Below are positions 1-8,902 of a stretch of DNA of 64,000 bases, piece after piece; within the stretch, counting starts at the first letter, position 1; the number at the start of each line of letters is the position of its first letter. The notes beneath the pieces were generated by a model. It was given only the letters and a program-made list of their open reading frames with translations, was not told the origin of the DNA and made no database searches. Source of the stretch: Sphingobacterium tabacisoli (GTDB lineage Bacteria; Bacteroidota; Bacteroidia; Sphingobacteriales; Sphingobacteriaceae); NCBI RefSeq assembly GCF_017908035.1, contig NZ_JAEQMU010000004.1, positions 434,001 to 498,000 on the forward strand. Reading direction: 5' to 3'. The position numbers and the translations under genes were made by a program.

Positions 1-1
1 G

Positions 2-766
2 ACAATCGTAATAATAGGAAGTGGAAATCTAGCAACTCATCTTGCCCAAACACTCCACCAAAACGGTCATCAGATCATACAGGTATACAGTCGACAATCA
101 GCCAATGCAAAAGCATTGGCTGATGCCGTTAACGCTATACCAATTTCAAATCTAAAAGACATTGATTCCAGTGCCGATTTATATGTTATTGCAGTATCCG
201 ACACCGCAATACCTCAAGTTACTGCTGATATGCCGGAAATTATTAAGGGAACCGTCGTACATACCTCAGGAGCAACCCCATTGGATATACTGAATCGCTT
301 CACCAAATGTGGTGTGATATATCCGGCACAAAGTATAAGTAAGCAAATTGAAATCGACATGACGTTGATTCCAATTGGAATTGAGGCGAATTCTAAGGAA
401 ACCTTCCAACAGCTTATGGATTTGATGGAGCCCATAACTCCTGGTGTATTCGCCTGTAACACCCAACAAAGACTGGCATTACATGTCGCGGCCGTACTTG
501 TGAACAACTTCTCTAATGCGCTCTTTAGTATGGCTCAGAACATCCTAGAACGTGAACAGTTGAATTTTTCACTTCTCCGTCCGATCATTTTAGAAACTGC
601 AAATAAGGTACAAAACCACCTACCTTCAGAGGTACAGACAGGCCCTGCTTCTAGAAATGACCTCAGTACGATAAATAAGCATTTGCAATTCCTAAGCTAT
701 TCAAATGAGCTAACTGAAATCTATCAACATTTGTCTACTTTCATTACTAAAAGCAGACAGAAATAA
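2..766 (+). CDS. Rossmann-like/DUF2520 oxidoreductase, 5' truncated
   Basis: The reading frame is open from base 2, so the true start lies before the window. The first visible residues form a dinucleotide-binding loop (IGSGNLATHLA, a GxGxxA-type turn), followed by a second Rossmann half (VIAVSDTAIPQV). The C-terminal half, with the GVIYPAQS and HVAAVLVNNF segments, resembles the helical DUF2520 domain. Family members resemble F420/NADP-dependent oxidoreductases and ketopantoate reductases, but their substrate is not established. An internal TTG at 116 is in frame but would remove the nucleotide-binding loop, so it is not the start. Confidence 0.85.
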   Translation, partial: TIVIIGSGNLATHLAQTLHQNGHQIIQVYSRQSANAKALADAVNAIPISNLKDIDSSADLYVIAVSDTAIPQVTADMPEIIKGTVVHTSGATPLDILNRFTKCGVIYPAQSISKQIEIDMTLIPIGIEANSKETFQQLMDLMEPITPGVFACNTQQRLALHVAAVLVNNFSNALFSMAQNILEREQLNFSLLRPIILETANKVQNHLPSEVQTGPASRNDLSTINKHLQFLSYSNELTEIYQHLSTFITKSRQK

Positions 767-826
767 CCCATTGTTTACGAAAAAACTAAAAGTTTAAACC
801 TGTATCATAAAGCGCAAATTACTTGT

Positions 827-872
827 TAATTTTGCTGTAAATTAAAACAAACGCGCTTAACAAACGTTTGTT
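827..872 (+). promoter_or_regulatory. Putative promoter and palindromic operator of the FMN/glutamate-synthase-like gene
   Basis: TAATTTTG at 827-834 matches the Bacteroidota -7 element TAnnTTTG, but no clear -33 TTG is present. At 859-872, inside the expected leader, is a perfect 14-bp palindrome, AACAAACGTTTGTT, which has the form of a dimeric repressor site. A MarR-type regulator is encoded immediately downstream of the gene (2533-2973). A link between the two is inference. Confidence 0.4.
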
Positions 873-895
873 CATAGAATAACTTCATATGTATC

Positions 896-2455
896 ATGGC
901 AGTTAGAAAATTAATTCTTGTATCCATTATTCTTGTAAACTTAATTATCATTTCATTTGGAATTATTTTTACACCTAGTTGGTTTTGGCTTCTAATCATC
1001 CCAATTCCCCTATTGATCGTCGCAGTCTACCATAGTGTGCAAACCAGCCACGCCATACTGCGCAACTACCCTTTGGTCGGTTATTTCAGGTATATCTTTG
1101 AATCTATCCGCCCAGAATTAAGACAATATTTCTGGGAATCAGACACCGATGGTCGTCCCTTCAACAGAAGACAACGTTCTATTGTCTACCAAAGAGCAAA
1201 GAATCAACGTGAGACCGTTGCATTCGGCATGCAGACTGATCCACAAGCGATTGGAAATGAATGGATAGCACACTCAATATTCCCAACACACATCGAAAAT
1301 CATGATCTTCGGACGGTAGTCGGTAACAGCGAGTGTAAACAACCGTACAGCTTAAGTATCTATAACATATCAGCAATGAGTTATGGAGCTTTGAGTAAAA
1401 CGGCAATCACGGCATTAAATAAAGGTGCTGCTTTACAAAATTTTGCACATAACACAGGTGAAGGTGGTATCAGTAACTACCATATCAGTGGCGGTGACTT
1501 AATTTGGCAAATCGGTACAGGTTATTTTGGCTGTAGGGACGAGCATGGTTATTTCGATGCAGATCTGTTTACAGAGAAAGCGAACAGACCATATGTCAAA
1601 ATGATTGAGTTAAAAATCTCTCAAGGTGCTAAACCTGGACACGGAGGTATATTACCAGCTGCTAAAAACACACCTGAGGTTGCTGCAATCCGCCACGTTG
1701 TACCTGGTACAGATGTAATGTCGCCTCCGGCACACAGTGCATTCTCATCACCATTGGAAATGATGCACTTCATCCAAAAACTAAGAGATCTATCTGGAGC
1801 TAAGCCAATCGGTTTTAAAATATGTATTGGTGATAAGCAAGAGTTTATTGAAATCTGCCATGCGATGCAAACAACGCAGATATTCCCAGACTTCATATCA
1901 GTAGATGGTTCTGAAGGAGGTACAGGAGCAGCACCACTAGAATTTACCGACAACTTGGGGATGCCACTATACGATGCATTGACCTTTATAACAAAAACAT
2001 TAATAAACTTCGGTTTAAAGAAACATATCAAAATCATTGCTTCAAGCCGTATCGTTACAGGCTTCGACCTCTTAAAGGCGATTGCTCTAGGTGCAGATGC
2101 GTGCTATAGTGCAAGGGGTATGATGTTCGCTCTAGGCTGTATCCAGGCCTTGAAATGTAATGAAGACGTTTGTCCAGTGGGGGTAGCAACACAACGTCCA
2201 CACCTTTACAAAGGACTAGATGTTGAAGATAAATATGTCCGCGTGGCCCAGTTCCACAGGAATACGTTACGTGCCACAGTAGAAATCATGGAGGCCTGTG
2301 GTTTCAAGACCTTAGACGACGTCACTGCAGATAAATTTTTCCGGAAGACAGATAATATCACAACATTAAGCTTTCAGGAAATCTATTTTAAAGATACGGG
2401 TCGATTGAATAAAAAAGAAAATGCATTTGCAAAGGAAGAGTTCTTAAATCATTAA
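896..2455 (+). CDS. Membrane-anchored FMN-binding glutamate synthase family protein
   Basis: This 519-residue protein starts with two hydrophobic helices (about residues 5-45), followed by the FMN/Fe-S alpha-subunit core of glutamate synthase. Visible core motifs are PAHSAFSSP, the glycine-rich SVDGSEGGTGAAP flavin/substrate loop, IIASSRIVTGFDLLKA and a C-x5-C-x4-C cluster ending in CPVGVATQ, which is the 3Fe-4S ligand pattern. It lacks the N-terminal Ntn amidotransferase and C-terminal GXGXG domains of full GltB. The partner and the reaction are therefore unknown; it may be a membrane oxidoreductase. It is monocistronic, with its own promoter and a strong terminator. Confidence 0.85.
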   Translation: MAVRKLILVSIILVNLIIISFGIIFTPSWFWLLIIPIPLLIVAVYHSVQTSHAILRNYPLVGYFRYIFESIRPELRQYFWESDTDGRPFNRRQRSIVYQRAKNQRETVAFGMQTDPQAIGNEWIAHSIFPTHIENHDLRTVVGNSECKQPYSLSIYNISAMSYGALSKTAITALNKGAALQNFAHNTGEGGISNYHISGGDLIWQIGTGYFGCRDEHGYFDADLFTEKANRPYVKMIELKISQGAKPGHGGILPAAKNTPEVAAIRHVVPGTDVMSPPAHSAFSSPLEMMHFIQKLRDLSGAKPIGFKICIGDKQEFIEICHAMQTTQIFPDFISVDGSEGGTGAAPLEFTDNLGMPLYDALTFITKTLINFGLKKHIKIIASSRIVTGFDLLKAIALGADACYSARGMMFALGCIQALKCNEDVCPVGVATQRPHLYKGLDVEDKYVRVAQFHRNTLRATVEIMEACGFKTLDDVTADKFFRKTDNITTLSFQEIYFKDTGRLNKKENAFAKEEFLNH

Positions 2456-2470
2456 AAACATTCCTTTTAT

Positions 2471-2512
2471 AAAAGAAAATGCCTCCGTGATATCACGGAG
2501 GCATTTTCTTTT
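2471..2512. terminator. Bidirectional intrinsic terminator
   Basis: This is a perfect inverted repeat: each arm reads AAAAGAAAATGCCTCCGTGA or its complement, closing on TATCACGG. It is A-rich on the left and T-rich on the right, so it can terminate both the plus-strand gene ending at 2455 and the minus-strand gene ending at 2533. Confidence 0.85.
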
Positions 2513-2532
2513 ATATATTGTATTTCAAAAGC

Positions 2533-2973
2533 TTACTTGAGATTTTGAAATACCTTCTCCAAAATTTCTTGCGCTATCTTTAAATTAATTTCGTCAACAC
2601 CCTCCAAAGCTTGCCTAACGGTAAGTGAAGCCTGCTCCATACCAGCTTCCTTAAGCTTTCTTCCATCTTTGGTCAGATAGATCAAGTTAGAACGTCGATC
2701 TTGCTTATCATTCACACGTATCACCAGTCCCAAGCGTTCCAAATTATTAATCAATCGAGTAATACTAGGTTTGTCACGAAAGGTAAAATTGGCCAATTCC
2801 TGCTGTGTAAGCCCTTCTTCCATCCAAAGATAGTAAAGGATGCTCCATTGCTCAGCAGTGATATTTAATTTTACTTCCTTCAAATTACGCTGTAATCGAC
2901 GCGAAATAGCGGTCGATGCTTTACCCGATAAGAAGGAAAAAAACTCCTCCGAAATTACTGTAGATTCGTTCAT
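2533..2973 (-). CDS. MarR family transcriptional regulator
   Basis: At 146 residues this is the usual MarR length. A winged helix lies at about residues 35-105: ITAEQWSILYYLW begins it, LTQQELANFTFRDKPSITRLI is the helix-turn-helix, and the wing carries the family DKQDRRSNLIYLT signature. Flanking helices would form the dimer interface. MarR proteins usually repress their own gene or neighbours and are released by small aromatic ligands. The ligand here cannot be told. The 14-bp palindrome at 859-872 is a candidate but unproven site. Confidence 0.9.
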   Translation of the reverse strand: MNESTVISEEFFSFLSGKASTAISRRLQRNLKEVKLNITAEQWSILYYLWMEEGLTQQELANFTFRDKPSITRLINNLERLGLVIRVNDKQDRRSNLIYLTKDGRKLKEAGMEQASLTVRQALEGVDEINLKIAQEILEKVFQNLK

Positions 2974-3084
2974 TAGTTAGTTATAATTTTAGGTTGTTTA
3001 TGCAATTAAGCAATTCCTTATACAATATCCAAATTTTATTTCAACATTATAACTTTAACGTCAAAATTCACTATATTTATTCGT

Positions 3085-3480
3085 ATGGAAAATCTATTGG
3101 TCGTATTGATATTTGTGGGCTCTATTGTTTACAAGATTTATTCAAATTATAAAGAAGAAATGGAGAAATCCGCCAAACGCGGACCGCAGCGCCCCCCTAT
3201 TGCCAAGAATCAGCCAGCTAGCATTCCTACTAAACCCTATCAGCATACCGCCACACCACCTCCGATTCCGGTTGCACCAGCAAGAAAGGTAGAGCAAGAG
3301 TTTGTAACAAAAAGCAACATCATACAAGATGTACCAGAAGAAGTACAACGTGTTAAAGAGTTCCGTAAAAAACATGGAAAAACGGAAGTGGAGAACACAA
3401 AGGAAGCCAGCGAGTCTATCTCTTTTGACCTTCGTCAAGCAGTGATACAAGCAGCAATCCTAGAACGCCCCTATAGATAG
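3085..3480 (+). CDS. Conserved hypothetical membrane-tethered protein
   Basis: The 131-residue protein has one N-terminal transmembrane helix (about residues 3-21). A basic stretch, a proline-rich linker (about residues 30-70, with several PP and PxP steps) and a charged helical segment follow. It ends in a well-formed FDLRQAVIQAAILERPY motif, a pattern that looks like a docking helix. Similar short TM/Pro-rich proteins are common hypotheticals in Bacteroidota. No enzymatic motif is visible and I do not recognise a function. Confidence 0.75.
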   Translation: MENLLVVLIFVGSIVYKIYSNYKEEMEKSAKRGPQRPPIAKNQPASIPTKPYQHTATPPPIPVAPARKVEQEFVTKSNIIQDVPEEVQRVKEFRKKHGKTEVENTKEASESISFDLRQAVIQAAILERPYR

Positions 3481-3523
3481 TGGTAGGCACAGGATAAATC
3501 ATAAAAAAGTATATCGGAACAAT

Positions 3524-4300
3524 CTATAATAAGGAAAAATCGTCTCTATCTTGTAAAAAAGGGAATCGATCACGCGTATTTTCGAGGTCTTTTGGATTTA
3601 GGGTAAAAGTATACAAATCTTCGTCTTCTGGTTTATAATACACCACATCACCTAATGGGGAAATACACATAGACCCCCCTGAGTAATAAACCTCATTACC
3701 ATCGTGTCCGACCCTATTAACACCTATTACAAAAGCTTGATTTTCAATAGCGCGAGCAGGGATTAAAGCTCTCCAATGGGCAGATCGCTTATCTGGCCAA
3801 CTAGCTGTGTACACCAATAAATCATACCCATTCTCCTGATTTCTGGACCAAACAGGGAATCGTAAATCATAACAGATCATCGGGCATATTTTCCAGCCCT
3901 TTAACTCGACGATCACACGAGAATTACCTGCCGTAAAGGATTTATCCTCCCCCCCCATTGCAAATAGGTGACGCTTATCGTAATGAACATAGCTCCCATC
4001 TGGAGACATCCAGACAAATCGATTATAATACCGCCCCCCCTCTTCAACAATAAGGGTACCAGCGACTACACAATCGAAAGAAACCGCTGTGTCATACATC
4101 CAACGCATGGTCATTCCATCCATACGTTCGGCGCATTTCTCAACGTTCATCGTGAATCCAGTATTAAACATTTCAGGCAACAGAATTAAATCTGTCTTCC
4201 CTTTAAGAGAAGACAAACGCAGTCTTAGATTTTGCAGATTCTTCTCTGCATTCTCCCAAAAAAGGTAAGCTTGAAATATTGTTATTTTTATCGGCTCCAT
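3524..4300 (-). CDS. Nitrilase-superfamily amidohydrolase (omega-amidase/YafV-like)
   Basis: The 258-residue protein carries the carbon-nitrogen hydrolase triad: Glu in LLPEMFNTGF (about residue 42), Lys in YDKRHLF (about 109) and the nucleophile Cys in ICPMICYDLRFPVW (about 143). Family length and motif spacing are intact. The closest family known to me is omega-amidase, which removes 2-oxoglutaramate and 2-oxosuccinamate produced by glutamine transaminases. This is a metabolite-repair role in the cytoplasm. Substrate assignment is by family resemblance only. Confidence 0.88.
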   Translation of the reverse strand: MEPIKITIFQAYLFWENAEKNLQNLRLRLSSLKGKTDLILLPEMFNTGFTMNVEKCAERMDGMTMRWMYDTAVSFDCVVAGTLIVEEGGRYYNRFVWMSPDGSYVHYDKRHLFAMGGEDKSFTAGNSRVIVELKGWKICPMICYDLRFPVWSRNQENGYDLLVYTASWPDKRSAHWRALIPARAIENQAFVIGVNRVGHDGNEVYYSGGSMCISPLGDVVYYKPEDEDLYTFTLNPKDLENTRDRFPFLQDRDDFSLL

Positions 4301-4374
4301 GAATGTTTACAACTCAGTTATTAGTAAGAAACAACCAATTTAGTAAAATTACGAGTAAATTCCTAGGCAATTAA

Positions 4375-5367
4375 TTACCGTGCCCTATACATCAAATGAT
4401 CAGCTAAGCTAAAAAGCTCTTCTTTTCGCTTATCCTCTACATCTATTTGCCCCAAACTCGTATAAGCACACTGTGTATAATACTCTTTTAGCGCATTTGC
4501 TTTGCTCAGCACATCATATTTCTCATACAATTCCTTCATCTGTGCAATCTTTTCACTAGATTCGGATGATGTCATCTTTAAAATAGAAGCAAAGATCTCC
4601 GAATCTGTTGCACTTAGCTCTTGTTTTAATAGAATATGAAGTATCGTCTTCTTATTTACGATAATATCTCCACCTATTTGTTTACCAAACGTAGCAGGAT
4701 CACCGAAAGCGTCCAGTATATCATCCTGCAACTGAAAAGCTATCCCGAGATTTTCACCGAAATTGTACAGCTTATTCCGCTGTTCACTTGTCGCTGCCGC
4801 AATAATAGCTCCCATCTCCAAAGCCCCACCTAGCAGCACAGATGTTTTCAATCGGATCATATTGACATACTCTTCTTCAGAAACGCTCTCCACAGTCTCA
4901 AAATCCATATCCATCTGTTGTCCCTCGCATACCTCGAGAGCAACTTTATTGAAAGTAGTCAACAGCGATGGTACAAATACGGCTGGACATTTGGCTAATT
5001 GTTCGTAAGCTTTGATTAGTAAGGCATCACCAGACAGTATAGCTACATCGTCATTCCACTTTTGATGTACAGTCTCCTGTCCCCTTCTCAAAGGTGCTTT
5101 ATCCATAATATCATCATGGATCAACGTAAAATTATGGAAATACTCGATAGCCACAGACGCAGGAACCACCTCTTCAATATTCGAATGGCCAAACAAATCG
5201 GCACCTAAAATAACCAACTGGGGACGGATACGCTTCCCTGCTAAAGAGAGTATATATTTTATAGGTTGGTATAGATTCGTAGGTCCATCTGGAAACTGCA
5301 CATTCCCTAGGGCCTCACTAATTTTATCTGAAAAATCTGCGTTGCCAAAAACACTTTTCGTAATCAT
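4375..5367 (-). CDS. Polyprenyl diphosphate synthase
   Basis: This 330-residue all-helical trans-isoprenyl synthase condenses IPP with allylic diphosphates. Both Asp-rich motifs are present: FARM in LIHDDIMDKAPLRRG (about residue 88) and SARM in QLQDDILDAFGD (about 216), along with GKRIRPQL. The residues before FARM (VAIEYFHNFTLI) are bulky and aromatic, as in short-chain (C15/C20) enzymes, but product length cannot be fixed by eye. Products would feed quinone, carotenoid or polyprenyl-phosphate synthesis. Confidence 0.92.
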   Translation of the reverse strand: MITKSVFGNADFSDKISEALGNVQFPDGPTNLYQPIKYILSLAGKRIRPQLVILGADLFGHSNIEEVVPASVAIEYFHNFTLIHDDIMDKAPLRRGQETVHQKWNDDVAILSGDALLIKAYEQLAKCPAVFVPSLLTTFNKVALEVCEGQQMDMDFETVESVSEEEYVNMIRLKTSVLLGGALEMGAIIAAATSEQRNKLYNFGENLGIAFQLQDDILDAFGDPATFGKQIGGDIIVNKKTILHILLKQELSATDSEIFASILKMTSSESSEKIAQMKELYEKYDVLSKANALKEYYTQCAYTSLGQIDVEDKRKEELFSLADHLMYRAR

Positions 5368-5506
5368 ACGCTAAGATACATAATAATCCGCTTTTAAAGA
5401 GATAAACGCGAAAAACCTGCTTGATTGGTTTTATCTTCTAATAGAACCATATCCAGCTAATCTGCAACATTTATCCCCACATCCATAGAATACAAAAGGA
5501 AAATGA

Positions 5507-5514
5507 TAATTTTG
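5507..5514 (+). promoter_or_regulatory. -7 element upstream of the glycosyltransferase/SufT-like pair
   Basis: TAATTTTG matches TAnnTTTG and sits 17 bases before the ATG at 5531. No convincing -33 TTG is seen at the usual distance. Confidence 0.45.
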
Positions 5515-5530
5515 TCTGTATATTTCACTC

Positions 5531-6703
5531 ATGCGTATTCTCATAATCCATAATTTCTATCAGCACAAAGGCGGGGAAGATGTCGTTTTTGCACAAGAAA
5601 CCGCAGTTCTGAGAGATAAAGGGCATCAAGTCGAAACATTATCCTTTCAGAACAAAAAAGGAATAAAGGGATTATTTCAGTTTTTACTATATCCATGGAA
5701 TAGTTTTGCAGCACATAAGGTACTGAAGAAAGTGAACGACTTTCAGCCAGACGTCGTCCACGTACATAACACGCATTATGCAATTGGTCCTTTAGTCTTT
5801 CGGAGTCTATGCAAAAGAAAAATCCCTGTTGTGTTGACTCTGCACAACTTCCGTTTACTTGACCCGTCGGCCAATCTCTTTCACAATAATGAGGTATTTA
5901 CAGACACAATAGACAAAGAATTTCCCTGGAAATCCATAAAGAACAAAGTACTGGATAACTCTTTATTGAAAACTTTCTGGACGGCTTTTACCATTTATAT
6001 CCACAAAAAACTGGGCACCTGGAAAGACATAGACAGGATACTTAGCTTCTCCGAATTTGGAAAACAGCTATTATTACGTTCTACGCTCCAACTAAGCCCC
6101 CAAAACATTGTGATAAAGCCTAATTTTGCTTTAGAAAGTTCGGAAAGCAAACACATAGAAAAGAAGGACTATTTCGTCTACATAGGTCGCTTATCAGAAG
6201 AAAAGGGGATTGAATCTTTACTTAAGGCTTTTTCAGAATGTGAGCATATTATTCATATTTTTGGTGACGGTCCTTTAGTAGAAAAAGTCAAGCAGGCCTC
6301 ACAGCTCCATCCCAATATCATATATGGTGGTTTTCAACAAAAGGAAACACTGGACTATTATCTATCTTCCAGTCAGGCGCTCATTGTTCCCTCGATATGG
6401 TTCGAAGGTATGCCTATGACCGTACTAGAAGCTTTCGCATGCGGCACGCCTGTCATGGCCAGTAAGATTGGCATATTGGAAGAAATGATTCAAAATGGTA
6501 AAAATGGATTTCTCTTCGAGCCCAACGACGAAAAAAGTATCATAGACACTATCCACAACTGGCAGGCGTTGTCTATTGATGACAAGAATGTAATATCTGA
6601 AAATTGTAAAAAAGATTTTTCAGACACATATTCTTCCCAAAAAAACGTATTATTATTGGAAACAATATATAAAGAAGCAATTCAACAAACAAATAACAAA
6701 TGA
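5531..6703 (+). CDS. Glycosyltransferase family 4
   Basis: The 390-residue protein has the GT-B fold order. An N-terminal Rossmann half begins MRILIIHNFYQHKGGEDVVF, with acceptor-side motif VVHVHNTHYAIGP. The C-terminal GT1/GT4 half starts near YFVYIGRLSEEKGIESLL and carries the E-x7-E donor motif in WFEGMPMTVLEAFACGTPV (about residues 300-318). It has no signal peptide, so it should act on the cytoplasmic side. Its stop overlaps the start of the next gene by four bases (ATGA). The acceptor and sugar are unknown. Confidence 0.9.
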   Translation: MRILIIHNFYQHKGGEDVVFAQETAVLRDKGHQVETLSFQNKKGIKGLFQFLLYPWNSFAAHKVLKKVNDFQPDVVHVHNTHYAIGPLVFRSLCKRKIPVVLTLHNFRLLDPSANLFHNNEVFTDTIDKEFPWKSIKNKVLDNSLLKTFWTAFTIYIHKKLGTWKDIDRILSFSEFGKQLLLRSTLQLSPQNIVIKPNFALESSESKHIEKKDYFVYIGRLSEEKGIESLLKAFSECEHIIHIFGDGPLVEKVKQASQLHPNIIYGGFQQKETLDYYLSSSQALIVPSIWFEGMPMTVLEAFACGTPVMASKIGILEEMIQNGKNGFLFEPNDEKSIIDTIHNWQALSIDDKNVISENCKKDFSDTYSSQKNVLLLETIYKEAIQQTNNK

Positions 6704-7029
6704 GTATTATAATCATGGATCCGCTAGGTTTAGCGCCCAAAATACAAGAAGCACTAGAAAGTGTTTATGATCCAGAACTAAAACCTGCAAACATCGTAGA
6801 TCTTGGTTTGGTATATGAAATAATCACTAAAGATGCTGGAATAGCAAAAGTAGTAATGACGCTGACTGCCCCGGGATGTCCTGTGGCTGGAGAGATCATG
6901 GATGAAGTCCAACGCAAAGTAGCGGCAATCGATGGCGTAAACGAATCTTTAGTCGAGCTTACATTTGATCCACCTTGGAATAGAGATATGATGAGTGAGG
7001 AAGCTAAATTAGAATTGGGTTTTCTTTAG
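6700..7029 (+). CDS. SufT/PaaD-like DUF59 metal-sulfur cluster biosynthesis protein
   Basis: The 109-residue MIP18/DUF59 protein has the motif DPELKPANIVDLGLVYE and the conserved Cys in LTAPGCPVAGEI. Relatives (SufT, PaaD, CIA2) help mature Fe-S proteins. The ATG at 6700 overlaps the preceding stop; an in-frame ATG at 6715 (MDPLGLAPK) is a plausible alternative and may fit the family better. Translational coupling to a glycosyltransferase is odd for an Fe-S factor and may be a chance operon. Confidence 0.88.
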   Translation: MSIIIMDPLGLAPKIQEALESVYDPELKPANIVDLGLVYEIITKDAGIAKVVMTLTAPGCPVAGEIMDEVQRKVAAIDGVNESLVELTFDPPWNRDMMSEEAKLELGFL

Positions 7030-8333
7030 TCCTTCCTCGAAGCGACACCTGCTTCTAATGCTTCTAAAGTCTTTTTCGGCTTCGCCACGTTTTCCTCTTT
7101 GCCAAACAAGGCATTCCATATCTTCCTAGACTCTTTCGTCAATAAAGGGGAGACTATGGACAGAATAAGCACATACACAACAACAAAGGACTGTAATATA
7201 GGCAAAAGGCCTCCAGCCTTACCTATATTGGCCATAATAATAGAAAACTCACCCCGCGCTGACAAGGTAAGACCAATATCAAAAGAGGCACGGGGTTTCA
7301 TTTTTGAGAAGTGTGCTGCAAAATATCCAGAAGCCACGTTACATACTACGGTGACTACCGCTGCAAGTGTAGCCCATCCTATGGCTCCTCCCAAGCTATA
7401 GATATCTATTGACAACCCAAAACTGAAGAAAAACATCGCCCCAAAGAAGTCCTTATAAGGTAGAACCATTGCTTCAATCTTTTTAATATATTTTGAATCC
7501 GCAAATACCAGTCCGGCCATGAGGGCGCCAATCGCTTCGGCAACATGGATGGTCTCTGAGAAACCCGCAATGACAAAAAGCAAACTAAAGACTATAAGGA
7601 TAAAAAGCTCAGATGACTTTTCTTGAAGTAAACGATCAATAAATGGAATCAGCTTTCTACCTAAAATCAAGAAAGCAAGAATAAAACATAATGCTAACAG
7701 TGATGTACCCAAGACCGCCCATACGGAAGTACTACCGGTTAAGATTAGTCCAGAAAGAAATGATATATGCATCGCGATAAAAAGATCATCAAACATGATC
7801 ATCCCCATGATGACTTCCGTCTCTGGATTCGCGGTACGTTTTAAATCTGTCAAGACCTTCGCTACGATGGCAGTAGAAGAGCTCGTCATAAGCCCACTTA
7901 ATACCATTACTTCCTTAAATGGAAGATCCATCAACCATCCGATAAACAATCCAGAAACAAAATTGAGCAACACATATAAGGATCCACCTGCTAATATAGA
8001 TTTGCCCGACTTTATCAATCGACCTACGGAAAACTCAAGCCCTAGATAGAACAGCAAAAATAAGACCCCCAGCCTACCCATGAATTCAATAAAGGGCTTG
8101 CTTTCTGAAAAAGTAAAAAAACTCCAGACTTTCTCAACACCAGCTGTCAGTGCAGGGTTATCAGCTTGTTCTAAAAAAGACAGTAAGAAGTTTGGGTACT
8201 CCTTATTGCCCAAAAACATTCCTATAATAATAAAAAAGGGAATCACAGAAAAACGCAATCTATTGGCTAATAAACCAACCGACGCAACCAGTAAAACAGC
8301 AATTCCTATTTCTAATATTATAATATGCGACAT
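7026..8333 (-). CDS. Cation:proton antiporter (CPA2, KhtU-type K+/H+ antiporter)
   Basis: The 435-residue polytopic protein has about 12 hydrophobic helices and the CPA2 unwound-helix motifs FLLFYLGLEFSVGRL (about residue 98) and the antiporter core SSSTAIVAKVL. It lacks the long C-terminal KTN domain of KefB/KefC. That fits the KhtU type, in which a separate regulatory subunit gates K+ efflux; exactly such a subunit is encoded four bases upstream (8338-8817). It overlaps the convergent SufT-like gene by four bases. The likely role is potassium and pH homeostasis. Confidence 0.88.
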   Translation of the reverse strand: MSHIIILEIGIAVLLVASVGLLANRLRFSVIPFFIIIGMFLGNKEYPNFLLSFLEQADNPALTAGVEKVWSFFTFSESKPFIEFMGRLGVLFLLFYLGLEFSVGRLIKSGKSILAGGSLYVLLNFVSGLFIGWLMDLPFKEVMVLSGLMTSSSTAIVAKVLTDLKRTANPETEVIMGMIMFDDLFIAMHISFLSGLILTGSTSVWAVLGTSLLALCFILAFLILGRKLIPFIDRLLQEKSSELFILIVFSLLFVIAGFSETIHVAEAIGALMAGLVFADSKYIKKIEAMVLPYKDFFGAMFFFSFGLSIDIYSLGGAIGWATLAAVVTVVCNVASGYFAAHFSKMKPRASFDIGLTLSARGEFSIIMANIGKAGGLLPILQSFVVVYVLILSIVSPLLTKESRKIWNALFGKEENVAKPKKTLEALEAGVASRKD

Positions 8334-8337
8334 AGAA

Positions 8338-8817
8338 TTATAACAGGATTTCCTTCAAAAGCTTTATATTCTTAGATTTACCAGCAATAACCAAAGTTAC
8401 TCCAGTCGTTATAACATACTCTGGTCCGGGGTTAATGATTGTTTCATCTTCTCGAATAGCCGCAATGATCGTGGCTCCTGTTTTTTGCCGCACGGCTAGG
8501 TCTCCAATACTTCTATTGGCCCAATCATCAGAAACATCTATTTTATACCACTCAATACGCAAATCGTCTAGTGCGACTTCCATGGTCTCCAGTGCCTTAG
8601 GCTTATACGAAAGCCCTCCAAGGATACCAGCTATTTGTCGAGACTCCTCATCAGAAAGAGTCATTACACACTGCGTATCGTTGTCCTCTTCATCACGGCG
8701 ATACAGCTCGCGCCGACCATCATCATGAATCACTACAACCATATTATCACCAGCTTCAGTCTCGATCTGGTATTTTTTGCCAATGCCAATAAGATCACTT
8801 TCTCTAACTACCGACAT
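8338..8817 (-). CDS. KhtT-like regulatory subunit with TrkA-C (RCK_C) domain
   Basis: At 159 residues the layout is an N-terminal KhtT-type domain (about 1-70; GIGKKYQIETEAGDNMVVVI) followed by an RCK_C domain (about 75-159). The latter contains SIGDLAVRQKTGATIIAAI and the ligand-pocket segment NPGPEYVITTGVTLVIAG. In Bacillus, KhtT binds cyclic-di-AMP and gates KhtU. By analogy this protein should gate the antiporter encoded four bases downstream; c-di-AMP binding here is inference. Confidence 0.88.
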   Translation of the reverse strand: MSVVRESDLIGIGKKYQIETEAGDNMVVVIHDDGRRELYRRDEEDNDTQCVMTLSDEESRQIAGILGGLSYKPKALETMEVALDDLRIEWYKIDVSDDWANRSIGDLAVRQKTGATIIAAIREDETIINPGPEYVITTGVTLVIAGKSKNIKLLKEILL

Positions 8818-8852
8818 GATTACTTTTTATTAGTTATAAAATAGACATTAAT

Positions 8853-8883
8853 CAAACTTAACTAAAATTACCCTCATTTACAA
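8853..8883 (-). promoter_or_regulatory. Promoter of the KhtT/KhtU-type operon
   Basis: Read on the minus strand, TTG at 8883-8881 is followed after 20 bases by TAAGTTTG at 8860-8853, a near-ideal Bacteroidota -33/-7 pair. The regulatory-subunit ATG lies 36 bases further on. Confidence 0.65.
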
Positions 8884-8902
8884 CTGATAGGGCTCTAATT
8901 CG

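Noticed and set aside
1621..2037. Minus-strand 138-codon frame inside the glutamate-synthase-like gene
   Set aside because: It is antisense to a well-conserved FMN/Fe-S region and shows no recognisable domain or promoter.
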